Source: Pseudovibrio flavus
GTDB lineage: Bacteria > Pseudomonadota > Alphaproteobacteria > Rhizobiales > Stappiaceae
Assembly: GCF_009711345.1 (NCBI RefSeq)
Contig: NZ_SMMA01000065.1
Location: 169,042-233,041 of the forward strand
DNA: 64,000 bases
Direction of reading: 5' to 3'
In this document: in pieces, positions 25,636-34,280 of the stretch
Position numbering within the stretch: position 1 is the first letter of the stretch
How the letters are laid out: each line of letters begins with the position of its first letter
The notes under the pieces: model-generated
Seen by the model: only the letters and a program-made list of their open reading frames with translations
What the model was told of the DNA's origin: nothing
Database searches by the model: none
Program-made: the position numbers and the translations under genes

Positions 25636-25652
25636 GGCGAAAGGGACGAGTT

Positions 25653-26492
25653 ATGATGAAATCCAATCTAGCGGCCGTTGAAAACGCATCCACTTCTGAA
25701 ATGGGTACGGTTAGCGATATCTCCAGCGTCGTCTCGCCCATCAAAATGCAGGGCAAAGACGTTAACGTTTTCTACGGGGCCAAGCAGGCGCTGTTTGATG
25801 TAAATCTCGATATTCGCAAAAATCAGGTTACAGCCCTAATCGGCCCATCTGGCTGTGGCAAGTCAACATTCCTGCGTTGCCTCAACCGCATGAACGACAC
25901 CATCGACATCTGCCGCGTGCAGGGCGATATCCTGCTTGATGGCGAAGACGTCTATAATCCGCAAATCGATGTGGTGGAATTGCGGGCTCGTGTTGGCATG
26001 GTGTTCCAGAAGCCAAACCCGTTCCCGAAGAGCATTTTCGAAAACGTCGCCTATGGTCCTCGTATTCACGGTCTAGCGCGCAACAGGTCAGAGCTTGAAG
26101 AGATCGTTGCCAAAAGCCTGCAACGCGCTGGTCTTTTTGAAGAGGTCAAAGACCGGTTGGATGAGCCGGGCACAGGCCTTTCCGGCGGTCAGCAGCAGCG
26201 CCTTTGTATCGCCCGCGCCATCGCGGTTTCGCCTGAGGTGATATTGATGGATGAGCCGTGTTCGGCCCTTGACCCGATTGCAACGGCCCGCGTTGAGGAG
26301 TTGATCGACGAGCTTCGCCGCAAATACACCATTGTCATCGTTACACACTCTATGCAGCAGGCTGCACGCGTTTCGCAGCGCACGGCATTTTTCCATCTCG
26401 GCCAGTTGGTCGAAGAGGGCAACACCGATGACATTTTTACAAATCCAAAAGACCAAAGAACGCTAGACTACATCACAGGTCGTTTCGGTTAG
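25653..26492 (+). CDS. pstB: Phosphate ABC transporter ATP-binding protein PstB
   Basis: ATPase of the phosphate importer, 279 residues. It has Walker [10 protein letters not shown], the PstB-specific [16 protein letters not shown] segment, Q-loop [21 protein letters not shown], signature LSGGQQQRL, Walker [14 protein letters not shown] and the H-loop VTHSMQQ. I start at ATG 25653 after AAGGGACGAG, 17 bp past the pstA stop; the reading frame is open further upstream, but those residues overlap pstA and are not PstB-like. The first 35 residues are a polar lead-in before the ABC core. Confidence 0.95.
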   Translation: MMKSNLAAVENASTSEMGTVSDISSVVSPIKMQGKDVNVFYGAKQALFDVNLDIRKNQVTALIGPSGCGKSTFLRCLNRMNDTIDICRVQGDILLDGEDVYNPQIDVVELRARVGMVFQKPNPFPKSIFENVAYGPRIHGLARNRSELEEIVAKSLQRAGLFEEVKDRLDEPGTGLSGGQQQRLCIARAIAVSPEVILMDEPCSALDPIATARVEELIDELRRKYTIVIVTHSMQQAARVSQRTAFFHLGQLVEEGNTDDIFTNPKDQRTLDYITGRFG

Positions 26493-26524
26493 GGCGCCGG
26501 AAGCCTGCAGAAGGATAACAATCT

Positions 26525-27241
26525 ATGAACAATCATATCGTCTCCGCTTTTAATGTGGAGCTAAAGGATGTGGCTTCTCGGGTGGTGGAAATGGGCGGCC
26601 TTGCAGAGGCGCTCTCGCGAGATGCTGTCCATGCGTTGATTACCAATGACGTTGAAACCGCCCGCAAGGTTATTGAGGCGGATAAGCGCCTTGATGCCAT
26701 GCAGGCGGACCTTGAGAACCTTTGCATCTCCATCATCGCCCGCCGCCAGCCAGTTGCAAGCGATCTGCGTGAAGTGATCGCGGCGATGCGTGTCTCTAAC
26801 GATTTGGAGCGAGTAGGGGACCTTGCCAAAAACGTTGCCAAACGTGCTCTAGCCATTGAAACAAGCTTGAAGGCAATGGAGCTGGGCGTAGGTGTCGAGC
26901 ATATGTCTGAACTTGCCCTCAACCAGCTTAAGGACACGTTGGACGCTTACACCACCGGTGATGAGCGCACACTCAAGGCCGTGCAACTACGTGATAAGGA
27001 AGTGGATGCCCTTTATACCTCCATCTTCCGCCAGCTGCTGACCTATATGATGGAAGACCCGCGTAACATTTCCATGTGTGCGCACCTACTATTTTGTGCA
27101 AAGAATATCGAGCGTATCGGTGATCACGCGACGAACATTGCCGAGAATATATATTATATGTTTACAGGCAATCATCTGCCTGTAGAGCGCCCGAAGACCG
27201 ACGAGTTGGATGTTGGTCGTCAGAATGTGCCGACCGAATAA
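26525..27241 (+). CDS. phoU: Phosphate signalling protein PhoU
   Basis: Two-repeat, six-helix protein that links the Pst transporter to PhoR and keeps the kinase inhibitory under high phosphate. 238 residues. Each half carries the metal-cluster E/D-xxxD motif: SNDLERVGDLAKNVAKR in the first half and AKNIERIGDHATNIAENIYY in the second. It sits 32 bp after pstB and 21 bp before phoB, the usual order. Start ATG 26525 with AAGGATAAC upstream. Confidence 0.95.
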   Translation: MNNHIVSAFNVELKDVASRVVEMGGLAEALSRDAVHALITNDVETARKVIEADKRLDAMQADLENLCISIIARRQPVASDLREVIAAMRVSNDLERVGDLAKNVAKRALAIETSLKAMELGVGVEHMSELALNQLKDTLDAYTTGDERTLKAVQLRDKEVDALYTSIFRQLLTYMMEDPRNISMCAHLLFCAKNIERIGDHATNIAENIYYMFTGNHLPVERPKTDELDVGRQNVPTE

Positions 27242-27262
27242 CAAGAAAGCGATATCAGAAGT

Positions 27263-27949
27263 ATGCCTGAGATATTGATTGTAGAAGACGAGGAGCCGTT
27301 AAGCCTGCTGCTGCGATATAATCTGGAGTCGGAAGGCTATCAGGTCGATGTTTGCGCACGCGGTGACGAGGCTGAAATTCTTCTTCAAGAAAAACAGCCG
27401 GACCTTCTGCTGCTTGACTGGATGTTGCCGGGGCTCTCCGGTATCGAGCTTTGTCGGCGCTTGCGGGCCCGCCCGGAGACCGAGCGTATGCCCATCATTA
27501 TGCTGACAGCTCGCGGTGAGGAAAGCGAACGTATTCGCGGCCTTTCGACAGGTGCTGATGATTACGTGGTCAAGCCGTTTTCTGTGCCAGAGCTTATGGC
27601 TCGTGTGCGCGCGGTTTTCCGCCGTGCAAAGCCGGAAGCAGTTTCCACTCAGCTTAAGTCAGGTGACATCGAGCTGGACCGCGAAACCCATCGCGTTAAG
27701 CGTGGTGACAAAGAAGTGCATCTGGGGCCAACGGAGTTTCGTCTTCTAGAGTTTCTTATGAGTTCACCGGGCCGTGTTTACTCACGTGAGCACTTGCTTG
27801 ATCGTGTTTGGGGGCATGATGTCTACGTGGACGAGAGAACGGTTGATGTTCACGTCGGCCGTCTGCGCAAGGCTATCAACCGAGGCAATGTGAAAGACCC
27901 TATCAGAACGGTGCGCGGCGCTGGTTATGCCTTCGACGATCAATTCTAA
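27263..27949 (+). CDS. phoB: Phosphate regulon response regulator PhoB
   Basis: OmpR/PhoB-type response regulator, 228 residues. The receiver domain (1-120) has the acidic pair in VEDEEPL, the phospho-acceptor Asp in LLLDWMLPGLSG, the switch Thr in LTARGEE and Lys in VVKPFSVPEL. The DNA-binding domain (about 130-228) has GPTEFRLLEFLMSSPGRVYSREHLL and the recognition region DERTVDVHVGRLRKAIN. It binds Pho boxes such as the one before pstS. Last gene of the locus, followed by a bidirectional terminator shared with gcrA. Confidence 0.96.
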   Translation: MPEILIVEDEEPLSLLLRYNLESEGYQVDVCARGDEAEILLQEKQPDLLLLDWMLPGLSGIELCRRLRARPETERMPIIMLTARGEESERIRGLSTGADDYVVKPFSVPELMARVRAVFRRAKPEAVSTQLKSGDIELDRETHRVKRGDKEVHLGPTEFRLLEFLMSSPGRVYSREHLLDRVWGHDVYVDERTVDVHVGRLRKAINRGNVKDPIRTVRGAGYAFDDQF

Positions 27950-28027
27950 TCGCTGAGCCGTTTGGGGGGGGACAACTAGTCAAACCTCGCGTCCTAACAG
28001 ACCCAACGCTTTGAAGTAGCTACAAAC

Positions 28028-28065
28028 AAAAAGACCGGAGTTCATATGGAGCTCCGGTCTTTTTT
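28028..28065. terminator. Bidirectional intrinsic terminator between phoB and gcrA
   Basis: AAAAAGACCGGAG (28028-28040) pairs with CTCCGGTCTTTTTT (28052-28065). The T-runs on both strands serve the convergent phoB and gcrA transcripts. Confidence 0.9.
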
Positions 28066-28092
28066 CTTCTTACGAAGTGAAACTGTCTGCTA

Positions 28093-28686
28093 TCAGGCGG
28101 TTGCCGCAGCCGTCTTACGTTCACGGCGACGATCATTGACCGGCTGATATGCGATCTGACGGTGATGTGCGCAGTATGGGGTGCTTGCATCAGACTGACG
28201 GCCACAGAAATGGAAGTCCTCAGAACCGGGATCACCAATCGGCCACTTGCATGTCCGCTCGGTCAAAGTGAGGATTGTCGCACGCTCTGAAACAGGAATA
28301 AAAACGTCAACTGCTGGCACTGCTGCTACTTCAAGGTCTTCTTCTTCAAGAAGCTCTACTTTGAGCGCTGTGGCACCGGCAGTGATAGGTTGGCTCTGGG
28401 AAACCTTTGGAGAGGCAGCTGCAATACTTGCTGCCTGAACAACCTGCTCGATAATTAGTTCTTCAGCGTCCGGCTTGCGTCCGGTCTGGGCGCTGGCTGT
28501 AGCAGCTGTACGGCGCGGCTTTGCGGCTGGCGCGGATTTAGTGCGGCCGGAAAGGCCCAATCGATGAACTTTACCGATGACTGCGTTGCGGGTCACATTG
28601 CCCAGCTCTGCAGCGATTTGACTTGCGCTAAGCCCCTCTGCCCATAATTTGGTGAGAAGTTCAACGCGCTCTGTGGTCCAGCTCAT
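28093..28686 (-). CDS. gcrA: Cell-cycle regulator GcrA
   Basis: Alphaproteobacterial sigma-70-associated regulator that activates promoters carrying methylated GANTC sites in the CtrA-DnaA-CcrM cycle. 197 residues. The N-terminal HTH is diagnostic: MSWTTERVELLTKLWAEG, ASQIAAELG and TRNAVIGKVHRLGLSGR. A variable linker (about 50-140) rich in Ala and Glu follows, then the C-terminal sigma-interacting domain with TCKWPIGDP, FCGR and YCAHHRQIAYQP (Cys/His pattern). It is monocistronic, transcribed convergently with phoB. The upstream region contains a TTAA-N6-TTAA element that misses the CtrA spacing by one base. Confidence 0.95.
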   Translation of the reverse strand: MSWTTERVELLTKLWAEGLSASQIAAELGNVTRNAVIGKVHRLGLSGRTKSAPAAKPRRTAATASAQTGRKPDAEELIIEQVVQAASIAAASPKVSQSQPITAGATALKVELLEEEDLEVAAVPAVDVFIPVSERATILTLTERTCKWPIGDPGSEDFHFCGRQSDASTPYCAHHRQIAYQPVNDRRRERKTAAATA

Positions 28687-29148
28687 AGAAGGTCCCCGTC
28701 TTCGTCAATGCCATGCCAGTTCTGTAATCCGTGGGTTTAATACCCCTTAAAAAACAGGTCTGGCACTCCCTGTGCAGCAATTGGTCAGTATGAGATGATG
28801 TAAAACACCCTCATGACACTATAATAGGGCTCGTGATTGGAGCAAGAAATCTAAATAATTGAGGTGGGGACTAAGATGGTTTTCCCCAGAATTACCTTGG
28901 AGGTAAAGTTCTTGCTAATGCTCAATACGAGCCTTACTCAATAGTAACTTTAGTATAATGCAGCAATACAGAGAAGACGCAAGAATTCGTTTTTGACATG
29001 GTGGCAATGGGGGCTAATTCTGCCAATGAGTATGCAGAAAACCTCGTCTGTTTTGGATTTTTGTCTGTATCTTCCTTTATTTTTCGGGTTGTTTGGCGCT
29101 ACATTATAGTTTTTTAGGGGATACTTAATCCTCGCTAGATTGTGCGGT

Positions 29149-29347
29149 CGTTGCGTCGTAATGCGCAACGGAGCTTGTAAGAGTTGGGGCAGCGGTGCGT
29201 TTTGCTGCCAACTCTTAGCAGCTAGTAAAGAACGTAAGGACCGCGTGTACTGGCAAAGTATAAAGCAGGTCATTGACAAGGCTTTGTTATCCGGTTTTAT
29301 ATGTCGGCGTTCACAACCTGCCGCCGCTTTGGCGGCTTTATTTGTTT
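29149..29347 (+). ncRNA. Structured leader or small RNA upstream of argD
   Basis: In order on the plus strand: CGTTGCG/CGCAACG (29149-29170), a long stem AAGAGTTGGGGCAGC/GCTGCCAACTCTT (29179-29216, two bulged G), and the terminator GCCGCC/GGCGGC plus T-rich tail (29320-29347). GCTGC (29204-29208) can instead pair with GCAGC at 29218-29222, giving an alternative fold. It ends 67 bp before the argD start. It could be an attenuation leader for argDF-hslO or a separate small RNA; I recognise no family. Confidence 0.45.
29320..29347 (+). terminator. Intrinsic terminator just upstream of argD
   Basis: GCCGCC (29320-29325) pairs with GGCGGC (29331-29336), then TTTATTTGTTT. It is oriented with argD but placed before it, as an attenuator or small-RNA terminator would be. 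Confidence 0.65.
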
Positions 29348-29414
29348 CACCACCAAGAACCTAAATTGCCTCGCGCCGGTAGAGCCGGTACGCAATTCTA
29401 TGAAGGAGAGGAAA

Positions 29415-30617
29415 ATGTCGACCTCGTCGCTGTTTCAGACCTACGCACGCTCAGGACTTTCGTTCGAGCGCGGAGAAGGCGTCTGGCTAATTGCGGCTGA
29501 TGGACGACGATATATGGATGCAGCTTCCGGTATCGCAGTGTCTTCGCTTGGCCATAGCCACCCCAAGCTCGTAGCAGCACTGAAAGATCAGGCCGAAAAG
29601 CTGTGGCATGTATCCAACCTCTACACGGTTCCTGAGCAAGAAGCGCTTGGTCAGTTGCTGACTGAAAACACCTTCGCTGATCGTGTGTTTTTCAGTAACT
29701 CCGGCACTGAGGCCACTGAAGGCGCAATTAAAACGGCACGCAAATACTTCCACGCCAAGGGCGAGGGACATCGCGACCGTATCATTACTTTCACTGGCGC
29801 GTTCCACGGTAGAACCATGACGGCACTGGCCGCTGGTGGCCAGCAGAAGTATCTGGAAGGGTTTGGTCCTAAGCCTGAAGGCTTTGATCAGGTAGATGCA
29901 GGTGATCTGGATCTGGTCCGTAAGACCATTAAGCCGGAAACCGCTGCGATTATGATTGAGCCAATTCAGGGTGAGGGTGGTATCCGTCCGTTCGATCCGG
30001 CGTTCTTGCGTGGCTTACGTGCTCTTTGCGACGAGTTTGGTCTGCTGCTCATTCTGGACGAAATCCAATGCGGTGTTGGCCGTACCGGCAAGCTTTTTGC
30101 CCATGAATGGTCCGGCATTACGCCAGATATTATCGCGGTTGCGAAAGGCATTGGCGGCGGCTTCCCTGTTGGCGCGGTGCTAGCAACAGAAGAAGCTGCA
30201 AGCGGTATGGTCGTTGGTACTCACGGTACGACTTACGGCGGAAACCTGCTTGCAATGGCAGCCGGTAAAGCCGTTCTTGAGTCCGTTCTGGAAGAGGGCT
30301 TCCTCGATAGCGTGACCAGCAAAGGCTTGCTGCTCAAGCAAAAGCTTGCAGGACTGGTTGATAGCCATCCGGATCTGTTTGAGCTGGTTCGCGGTGAAGG
30401 CCTTATGCTCGGCATCAAGTGCAAAGGTGAACTGGGCCCGATTTTGCAGAGCTGCCGTGACAATGGCGTACTGCCTGTTCCTGCGGGCGACAACATTCTG
30501 CGTATCATGCCGCCGCTAGTCATCTCGGAAGATGAAATCGATCAACTGGTATCCATGCTCGATGTTGCCGCAACAGCTCTTGAAACCAACAGTGCAGATG
30601 CTCCTGCAGCCGAATAA
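29415..30617 (+). CDS. argD: Acetylornithine aminotransferase
   Basis: PLP enzyme that converts N-acetylglutamate semialdehyde to N2-acetylornithine in arginine synthesis; ArgD often also serves as succinyldiaminopimelate transaminase. 400 residues. Motifs: [50 protein letters not shown] with the PLP-ring Asp, and [16 protein letters not shown] with the Schiff-base Lys. I start at ATG 29415 ([13 protein letters not shown]), which has AGGAGAGG seven bases upstream; upstream in-frame ATGs exist but are not family-like. Order argD-argF-hslO is common in alphaproteobacteria. Confidence 0.95.
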   Translation: MSTSSLFQTYARSGLSFERGEGVWLIAADGRRYMDAASGIAVSSLGHSHPKLVAALKDQAEKLWHVSNLYTVPEQEALGQLLTENTFADRVFFSNSGTEATEGAIKTARKYFHAKGEGHRDRIITFTGAFHGRTMTALAAGGQQKYLEGFGPKPEGFDQVDAGDLDLVRKTIKPETAAIMIEPIQGEGGIRPFDPAFLRGLRALCDEFGLLLILDEIQCGVGRTGKLFAHEWSGITPDIIAVAKGIGGGFPVGAVLATEEAASGMVVGTHGTTYGGNLLAMAAGKAVLESVLEEGFLDSVTSKGLLLKQKLAGLVDSHPDLFELVRGEGLMLGIKCKGELGPILQSCRDNGVLPVPAGDNILRIMPPLVISEDEIDQLVSMLDVAATALETNSADAPAAE

Positions 30618-30632
30618 GTTCTGGTGAATACT

Positions 30633-31562
30633 ATGAAGAAACTGAACCACTTTCTCGATATTTCCGATTTCTCCGGCGAGCAGCTGCAAACCATTTTGCA
30701 TGGCGCCAAAATCCTGAAGCAGAACCGCAATGGCATCCATCGCGGTACAGGCCCGCTTGCGGGCAAGGTTCTGGCTATGGTGTTTGAGCAACCGTCCACC
30801 CGTACCCGCATTTCGTTTGATGTGGGTATGCGCGAGCTGGGCGGTGAAACCTTGATGCTGACCGGTAAGGAAATGCAGCTGGGCCGCGGCGAGTCTATTC
30901 CAGATACCGCCCGTGTTCTGTCGCGTTTCGTCGATATCATCATGATCCGTATGCTGGACCACAGCGCTGTTCAAGAACTTGCCGAATACGCCGATGTGCC
31001 GGTCATTAACGCTTTGACACGGGAATCCCACCCTTGCCAGATTATGGCCGATATCATGACTTACGAAGAGCATCGCGGTCCGATCAAGGGAAAGACTATC
31101 TCTTGGGTGGGCGACAGCAATAACGTTCTTTACTCATGGATGCAGGCCGCAGCAAAGCTCGATTTTGAAATGAAAATCGCAGCGCCGAAGGAACTGAGTG
31201 TTCCTCAGGAGTGGTTGAACAAAGTGCGTGCGGACGGTGCGGAAATTACTGTTACCGATGACCCGTTCGACGCTGTAAAGGGTTCGCACTCTGTGGTAAC
31301 GGATTGCTGGGTCTCCATGGGAGACGAGGATGCAGCTTATCGCCATAACCTGTTGGCTCCATATCAGGTCAACAACAGGCTGATGGCAGAAGCGCATTCA
31401 GAAGCAGTGTTTATGCACTGCCTGCCGGCCCATCGCGGTGAAGAAGTCACCGACGAAATCATGGATGGTCCGCAGTCAGTGGTATTTGATGAGGCAGAAA
31501 ACCGTCTCCACGCCCAGAAGGGTATTCTGGCTTGGTGTATGGATAAACTGCCGGAGGCATAA
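30633..31562 (+). CDS. argF: Ornithine carbamoyltransferase
   Basis: Forms citrulline from ornithine and carbamoyl phosphate. 309 residues from ATG 30633; a GTG nine bases upstream is an alternative. The carbamoyl-phosphate loop [27 protein letters not shown], the [11 protein letters not shown] region and the ornithine loop [14 protein letters not shown] are all intact. It is 15 bp after argD, and its stop overlaps the hslO start by one base, so the three genes form one operon. Confidence 0.96.
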   Translation: MKKLNHFLDISDFSGEQLQTILHGAKILKQNRNGIHRGTGPLAGKVLAMVFEQPSTRTRISFDVGMRELGGETLMLTGKEMQLGRGESIPDTARVLSRFVDIIMIRMLDHSAVQELAEYADVPVINALTRESHPCQIMADIMTYEEHRGPIKGKTISWVGDSNNVLYSWMQAAAKLDFEMKIAAPKELSVPQEWLNKVRADGAEITVTDDPFDAVKGSHSVVTDCWVSMGDEDAAYRHNLLAPYQVNNRLMAEAHSEAVFMHCLPAHRGEEVTDEIMDGPQSVVFDEAENRLHAQKGILAWCMDKLPEA

Positions 31563-32563
31563 TGAGCGAACATAAAGACGAACCAGCCCAGATTCAGCCG
31601 GTCGGCAATGATGCCGTTCTGCCGTTTTCCGTAGAAGGCTTGGACGTCCGCGGCCGTGCGGTATTTATGGGGCCAGTGCTGACCAGCATGCTTGCGCGCC
31701 ATGACTACCCTGTCGCAGTGAAAAAACTTTTGGCCGAAGCAACGGTTCTCACTGCAATGCTTGGCAGCACCTTGAAGTTTGACGGCCGCCTGACATTGCA
31801 GGCGCAGTCTGACGGCGCTGTCTCCATGCTCGTGGTGGATTTCAACGCACCTGATGGTCTGCGCGCAACTGCAAGCTTCAACCGTGAGAAGGTTGAGGAG
31901 ATTGCAGCAAAGCCAGACTTTAAGCCGGAAGACCTTCTTGGTCGCGGGCACCTTGCTTTCACTGTAGAGCAAGGCGCACGCATTAGCCGTTATCAGGGTA
32001 TTGTTGTTCTCAACGGCGGCACCAGTCTGGAAGATGCAGCTCACGACTACTTCATGAAGTCAGAGCAGATTCCAACTCGCGTGCGCTTGGCTGTTGCCGA
32101 GATGTTGACCCGTTCTGAAGACGGAACACCAGAGCATTCTTGGCGCGCTGGCGGCATCATGGTTCAGTTCCTGCCGAAAGCGCCTGAGCGCATGAAGCAG
32201 GCGGATATACATCCGGGCGATGCACCAGAGGGAACCGAAGTTCACGACGTTGAAGAAGACGACGCGTGGGTCGAGGCCAAGGCACTGGTTGATACTGTTA
32301 AGGATAGCGAGATCACTGATCCTGACCTTGGTGTAGAGCAGCTCTTGTTCCGTCTCTTCCACGAGCGCGGTGCACGGGTTTATGATCCGCATCCAATGGC
32401 AGATCGCTGCACTTGTTCTGCAGAAAAAATCAGCAAGAGCCTGAAGAACTTCCCGGAAGAAGATCAGAAGGAAATGCTGGCAGAAGGCACCGTTTCGGTG
32501 AACTGCGATTTCTGCGGTGCAAAGTACACCTTTGATCCGGCTGAAGTTTTTGGCGACAAATAA
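31562..32563 (+). CDS. hslO: Redox-regulated chaperone Hsp33
   Basis: Holdase activated by disulfide formation under oxidative plus heat stress. 333 residues. The N-terminal substrate-binding core includes GPVLTSMLARHDYP and the LKFDGRLTLQAQSDG strand. The C-terminal redox switch has the zinc-binding Cys set CTC (in DRCTCSAEKISK) and CDFC (in VNCDFCGAKY), the usual CxC plus CxxC. A Glu/Asp-rich linker (VHDVEEDDAWVE) is inserted compared with E. coli Hsp33. One-base overlap with argF (TAATG). A bidirectional terminator follows 17 bp later. Confidence 0.94.
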   Translation: MSEHKDEPAQIQPVGNDAVLPFSVEGLDVRGRAVFMGPVLTSMLARHDYPVAVKKLLAEATVLTAMLGSTLKFDGRLTLQAQSDGAVSMLVVDFNAPDGLRATASFNREKVEEIAAKPDFKPEDLLGRGHLAFTVEQGARISRYQGIVVLNGGTSLEDAAHDYFMKSEQIPTRVRLAVAEMLTRSEDGTPEHSWRAGGIMVQFLPKAPERMKQADIHPGDAPEGTEVHDVEEDDAWVEAKALVDTVKDSEITDPDLGVEQLLFRLFHERGARVYDPHPMADRCTCSAEKISKSLKNFPEEDQKEMLAEGTVSVNCDFCGAKYTFDPAEVFGDK

Positions 32564-32580
32564 GGCCAGATAAAACCAAT

Positions 32581-32612
32581 AAAAAAGGGGCAGTTGTTAC
32601 TGCCCCTTTTTT
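32581..32612. terminator. Bidirectional intrinsic terminator after hslO
   Basis: AAAAAAGGGGCAG pairs with CTGCCCCTTTTTT with a six-base loop. It ends the argDF-hslO transcript and the convergent alpha/beta-hydrolase transcript. Confidence 0.9.
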
Positions 32613-32651
32613 GTATCTATTTCTCGAAAACACAGAACAGTCTATCTCGCT

Positions 32652-33302
32652 TTATTCTGCGAACGAAGCGATGAAGTTCTTTGCATGTTCGGCAGCGATC
32701 TTGATGTTGCCGTCCCAAGTAGCTGGTGACTGACCACGCGGTGCGAAGTCATGGTTGCCATCTTCAAGGAAGTGAATGGTCACTGTGGAAGGCAGTTCAA
32801 TTTCGTCCAGTTCCCACCAGTGACCCATCTGGTCACGTTCGCCCTGAGCGATCATGATCGGGCGCTTGCTGTCAGCAAGAGGCTCCATGCGCCAGTTCTC
32901 AGGCGCATCCTTGCCGATCGGGTGGAACGGATAGCCAAGGCATACAACGCCAGCAACGCGCTTTGGCAGAGAAGAACCACAGGCGAGCATAGCTGCTACG
33001 CGGCCACCCATGGATTTGCCGCCGATGAAGAGTGGGCCTTCGGTTTCCTTCTGCACTTCCTGCAGAACGCGCTGGTATTCTCCCACCAGCTTTTCAGCCT
33101 TTGGTGGAGGCGCTTTCTTCTCGGTTACACGACGCTTTGCCATGTAATCAAATTCAAAGCGGGCAACGGTAACGCCATGGCCGCAAAGGGCCTGCGCAAA
33201 TCGCTCCATAAAGTTGGAGTCCATACCGGCACCTGCGCCATGGGCAAAGATGAATGTGCCGATTGATTGGCCTTCAGGCCGGTTCCATAGAATGTCTGTC
33301 AT
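32652..33302 (-). CDS. Alpha/beta-hydrolase, TEX30/KANL3-like
   Basis: A 216-residue compact alpha/beta-hydrolase of the dienelactone-hydrolase-like TEX30/KANL3 group. The nucleophile elbow is GGKSMGGRVAAML (GxSxG with Ser), the oxyanion segment FIFAHGAGAGMDSNFM, the acid in IAQGERDQMG and the catalytic His in EDGNHDFAPRG. The frame is open 84 codons further upstream, but the family-like start is ATG 33302 (MTDILWNRPEGQ). Substrate unknown. It is convergent with hslO and divergent from the sterol-desaturase-like gene. Confidence 0.82.
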   Translation of the reverse strand: MTDILWNRPEGQSIGTFIFAHGAGAGMDSNFMERFAQALCGHGVTVARFEFDYMAKRRVTEKKAPPPKAEKLVGEYQRVLQEVQKETEGPLFIGGKSMGGRVAAMLACGSSLPKRVAGVVCLGYPFHPIGKDAPENWRMEPLADSKRPIMIAQGERDQMGHWWELDEIELPSTVTIHFLEDGNHDFAPRGQSPATWDGNIKIAAEHAKNFIASFAE

Positions 33303-33443
33303 AGCCGCAAACGTAACGCTAAAGTGATTGGTTTGGCAGGGGGGCACATCCGTTATGCGGAAAAATATCTTGCGCGACGCCCGTGAAACCTGATTTTTTA
33401 TCCCTATTACTATCAGGGGCAGAAAAGTAAAGGCGGGGTGATG

Positions 33444-34280
33444 ATGGAAAACGAAGCGACGATCAGACTCTCCATTTTTCTCGGCAGTTTTCTGGTGCTG
33501 GCGCTGCTGGAGATAGTTATCCCTATGCGCCGCGAAGCCCATGATCGCCCGCAAAGATGGTTCGCTAATCTGGGCCTGTCTATTGTCAGCACGCTGGTGC
33601 TGCGGTTCGTTTTGCCCGTTGCTGCTGTTGCTTCGGCCTACTGGGCCAACTTAAACGGTATTGGCCTGTTTAACTGGCTAGATGTTTCGCCATTGATTGC
33701 TGGTGTGATCGCCTTCTTCATTCTCGACTTTGCTGTGTGGCTAGAGCACCTAGTCTCTCACAAGTGGCAGTGGCTTTGGAACCTGCACAAGGTTCATCAC
33801 TCAGACAGAAGACTTGATGTGAGCTCCGCCATTCGCTTCCACCCGCTGGAGATTTGCGTATCGATGCTTTGGAAGGCCGCTCTTGTGGTTGCTCTTGGCG
33901 CTCCGGTTCTCAGTGTTGTTATTTTCGAGATCGTTTTGAATGCAGCGTCCTTGTTCAATCACGCCAATATCAAAATACCAAGGGCGATGGACCGTATTCT
34001 TCGTTTGGTAATCGTTACGCCGGATATGCACCGCATCCATCATTCTGACGAGAAGATCGAGACCAACAGCAACTATGGCTTCAACTTCCCGTTCTGGGAT
34101 CGCTTGTTTGGCACTTACACAGAAGATCCAGCTCTTGGGCAGGAAAAAATGGTGATTGGGTTGAAGCAATATCCAGGCGGAGAAACCAAAAAACTGCTCT
34201 GGCTTCTAGTTCTACCCTTCAAAGCACTAGGGGTTTCTAGAAGAAACCGAGAGGGAAATAACGCAGATAAAGCTCGCTGA
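33444..34280 (+). CDS. Sterol desaturase/fatty acid hydroxylase family membrane protein
   Basis: Integral membrane di-iron enzyme of about 278 residues. Histidine motifs: EHLVSH, WNLHKVHHSD (HxxHH), FNHANIKIP and TPDMHRIHHSDEK (HxxHH). The membrane segments include FLGSFLVLALLEIVIPM near the N-terminus and SPLIAGVIAFFILDFAVWL. Start choice: ATG 33444 is spaced best from AGGCGGGG; GTG 33438 and ATG 33441 are two and one codons upstream. Family members hydroxylate or desaturate lipids, and bacterial ones often act on carotenoids, hopanoids or fatty acids. Its last 44 bp overlap the convergent solute-binding-protein gene. Confidence 0.87.
   Translation: MENEATIRLSIFLGSFLVLALLEIVIPMRREAHDRPQRWFANLGLSIVSTLVLRFVLPVAAVASAYWANLNGIGLFNWLDVSPLIAGVIAFFILDFAVWLEHLVSHKWQWLWNLHKVHHSDRRLDVSSAIRFHPLEICVSMLWKAALVVALGAPVLSVVIFEIVLNAASLFNHANIKIPRAMDRILRLVIVTPDMHRIHHSDEKIETNSNYGFNFPFWDRLFGTYTEDPALGQEKMVIGLKQYPGGETKKLLWLLVLPFKALGVSRRNREGNNADKAR

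Larger units (their letters stand above)
28687..29414. other. Long divergent region between gcrA and argD
   Basis: About 730 bp. The left part must hold the gcrA promoter. On plus, TATAAT at 28820-28825 could be a -10 element and is followed by a 22-codon frame (28876-28944) of doubtful value. From 29149 on the DNA encodes consecutive stem-loops and an intrinsic terminator just before argD, described separately. No larger gene is supported. Confidence 0.5.

Noticed and set aside
25506-25652. N-terminally extended PstB starting inside pstA
   Set aside because: The 49 extra residues come from out-of-frame pstA sequence; ATG 25653 has a proper ribosome-binding site.
28737-28750. TTAA-N6-TTAA near gcrA as a CtrA box
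   Set aside because: CtrA boxes need TTAA-N7-TTAA; the spacing is one base short, and no other CtrA feature is present.
32652-33554. A 300-residue form of the alpha/beta-hydrolase
   Set aside because: The extra 84 N-terminal residues overlap the divergent gene and its promoter and lack family character; ATG 33302 fits the fold.
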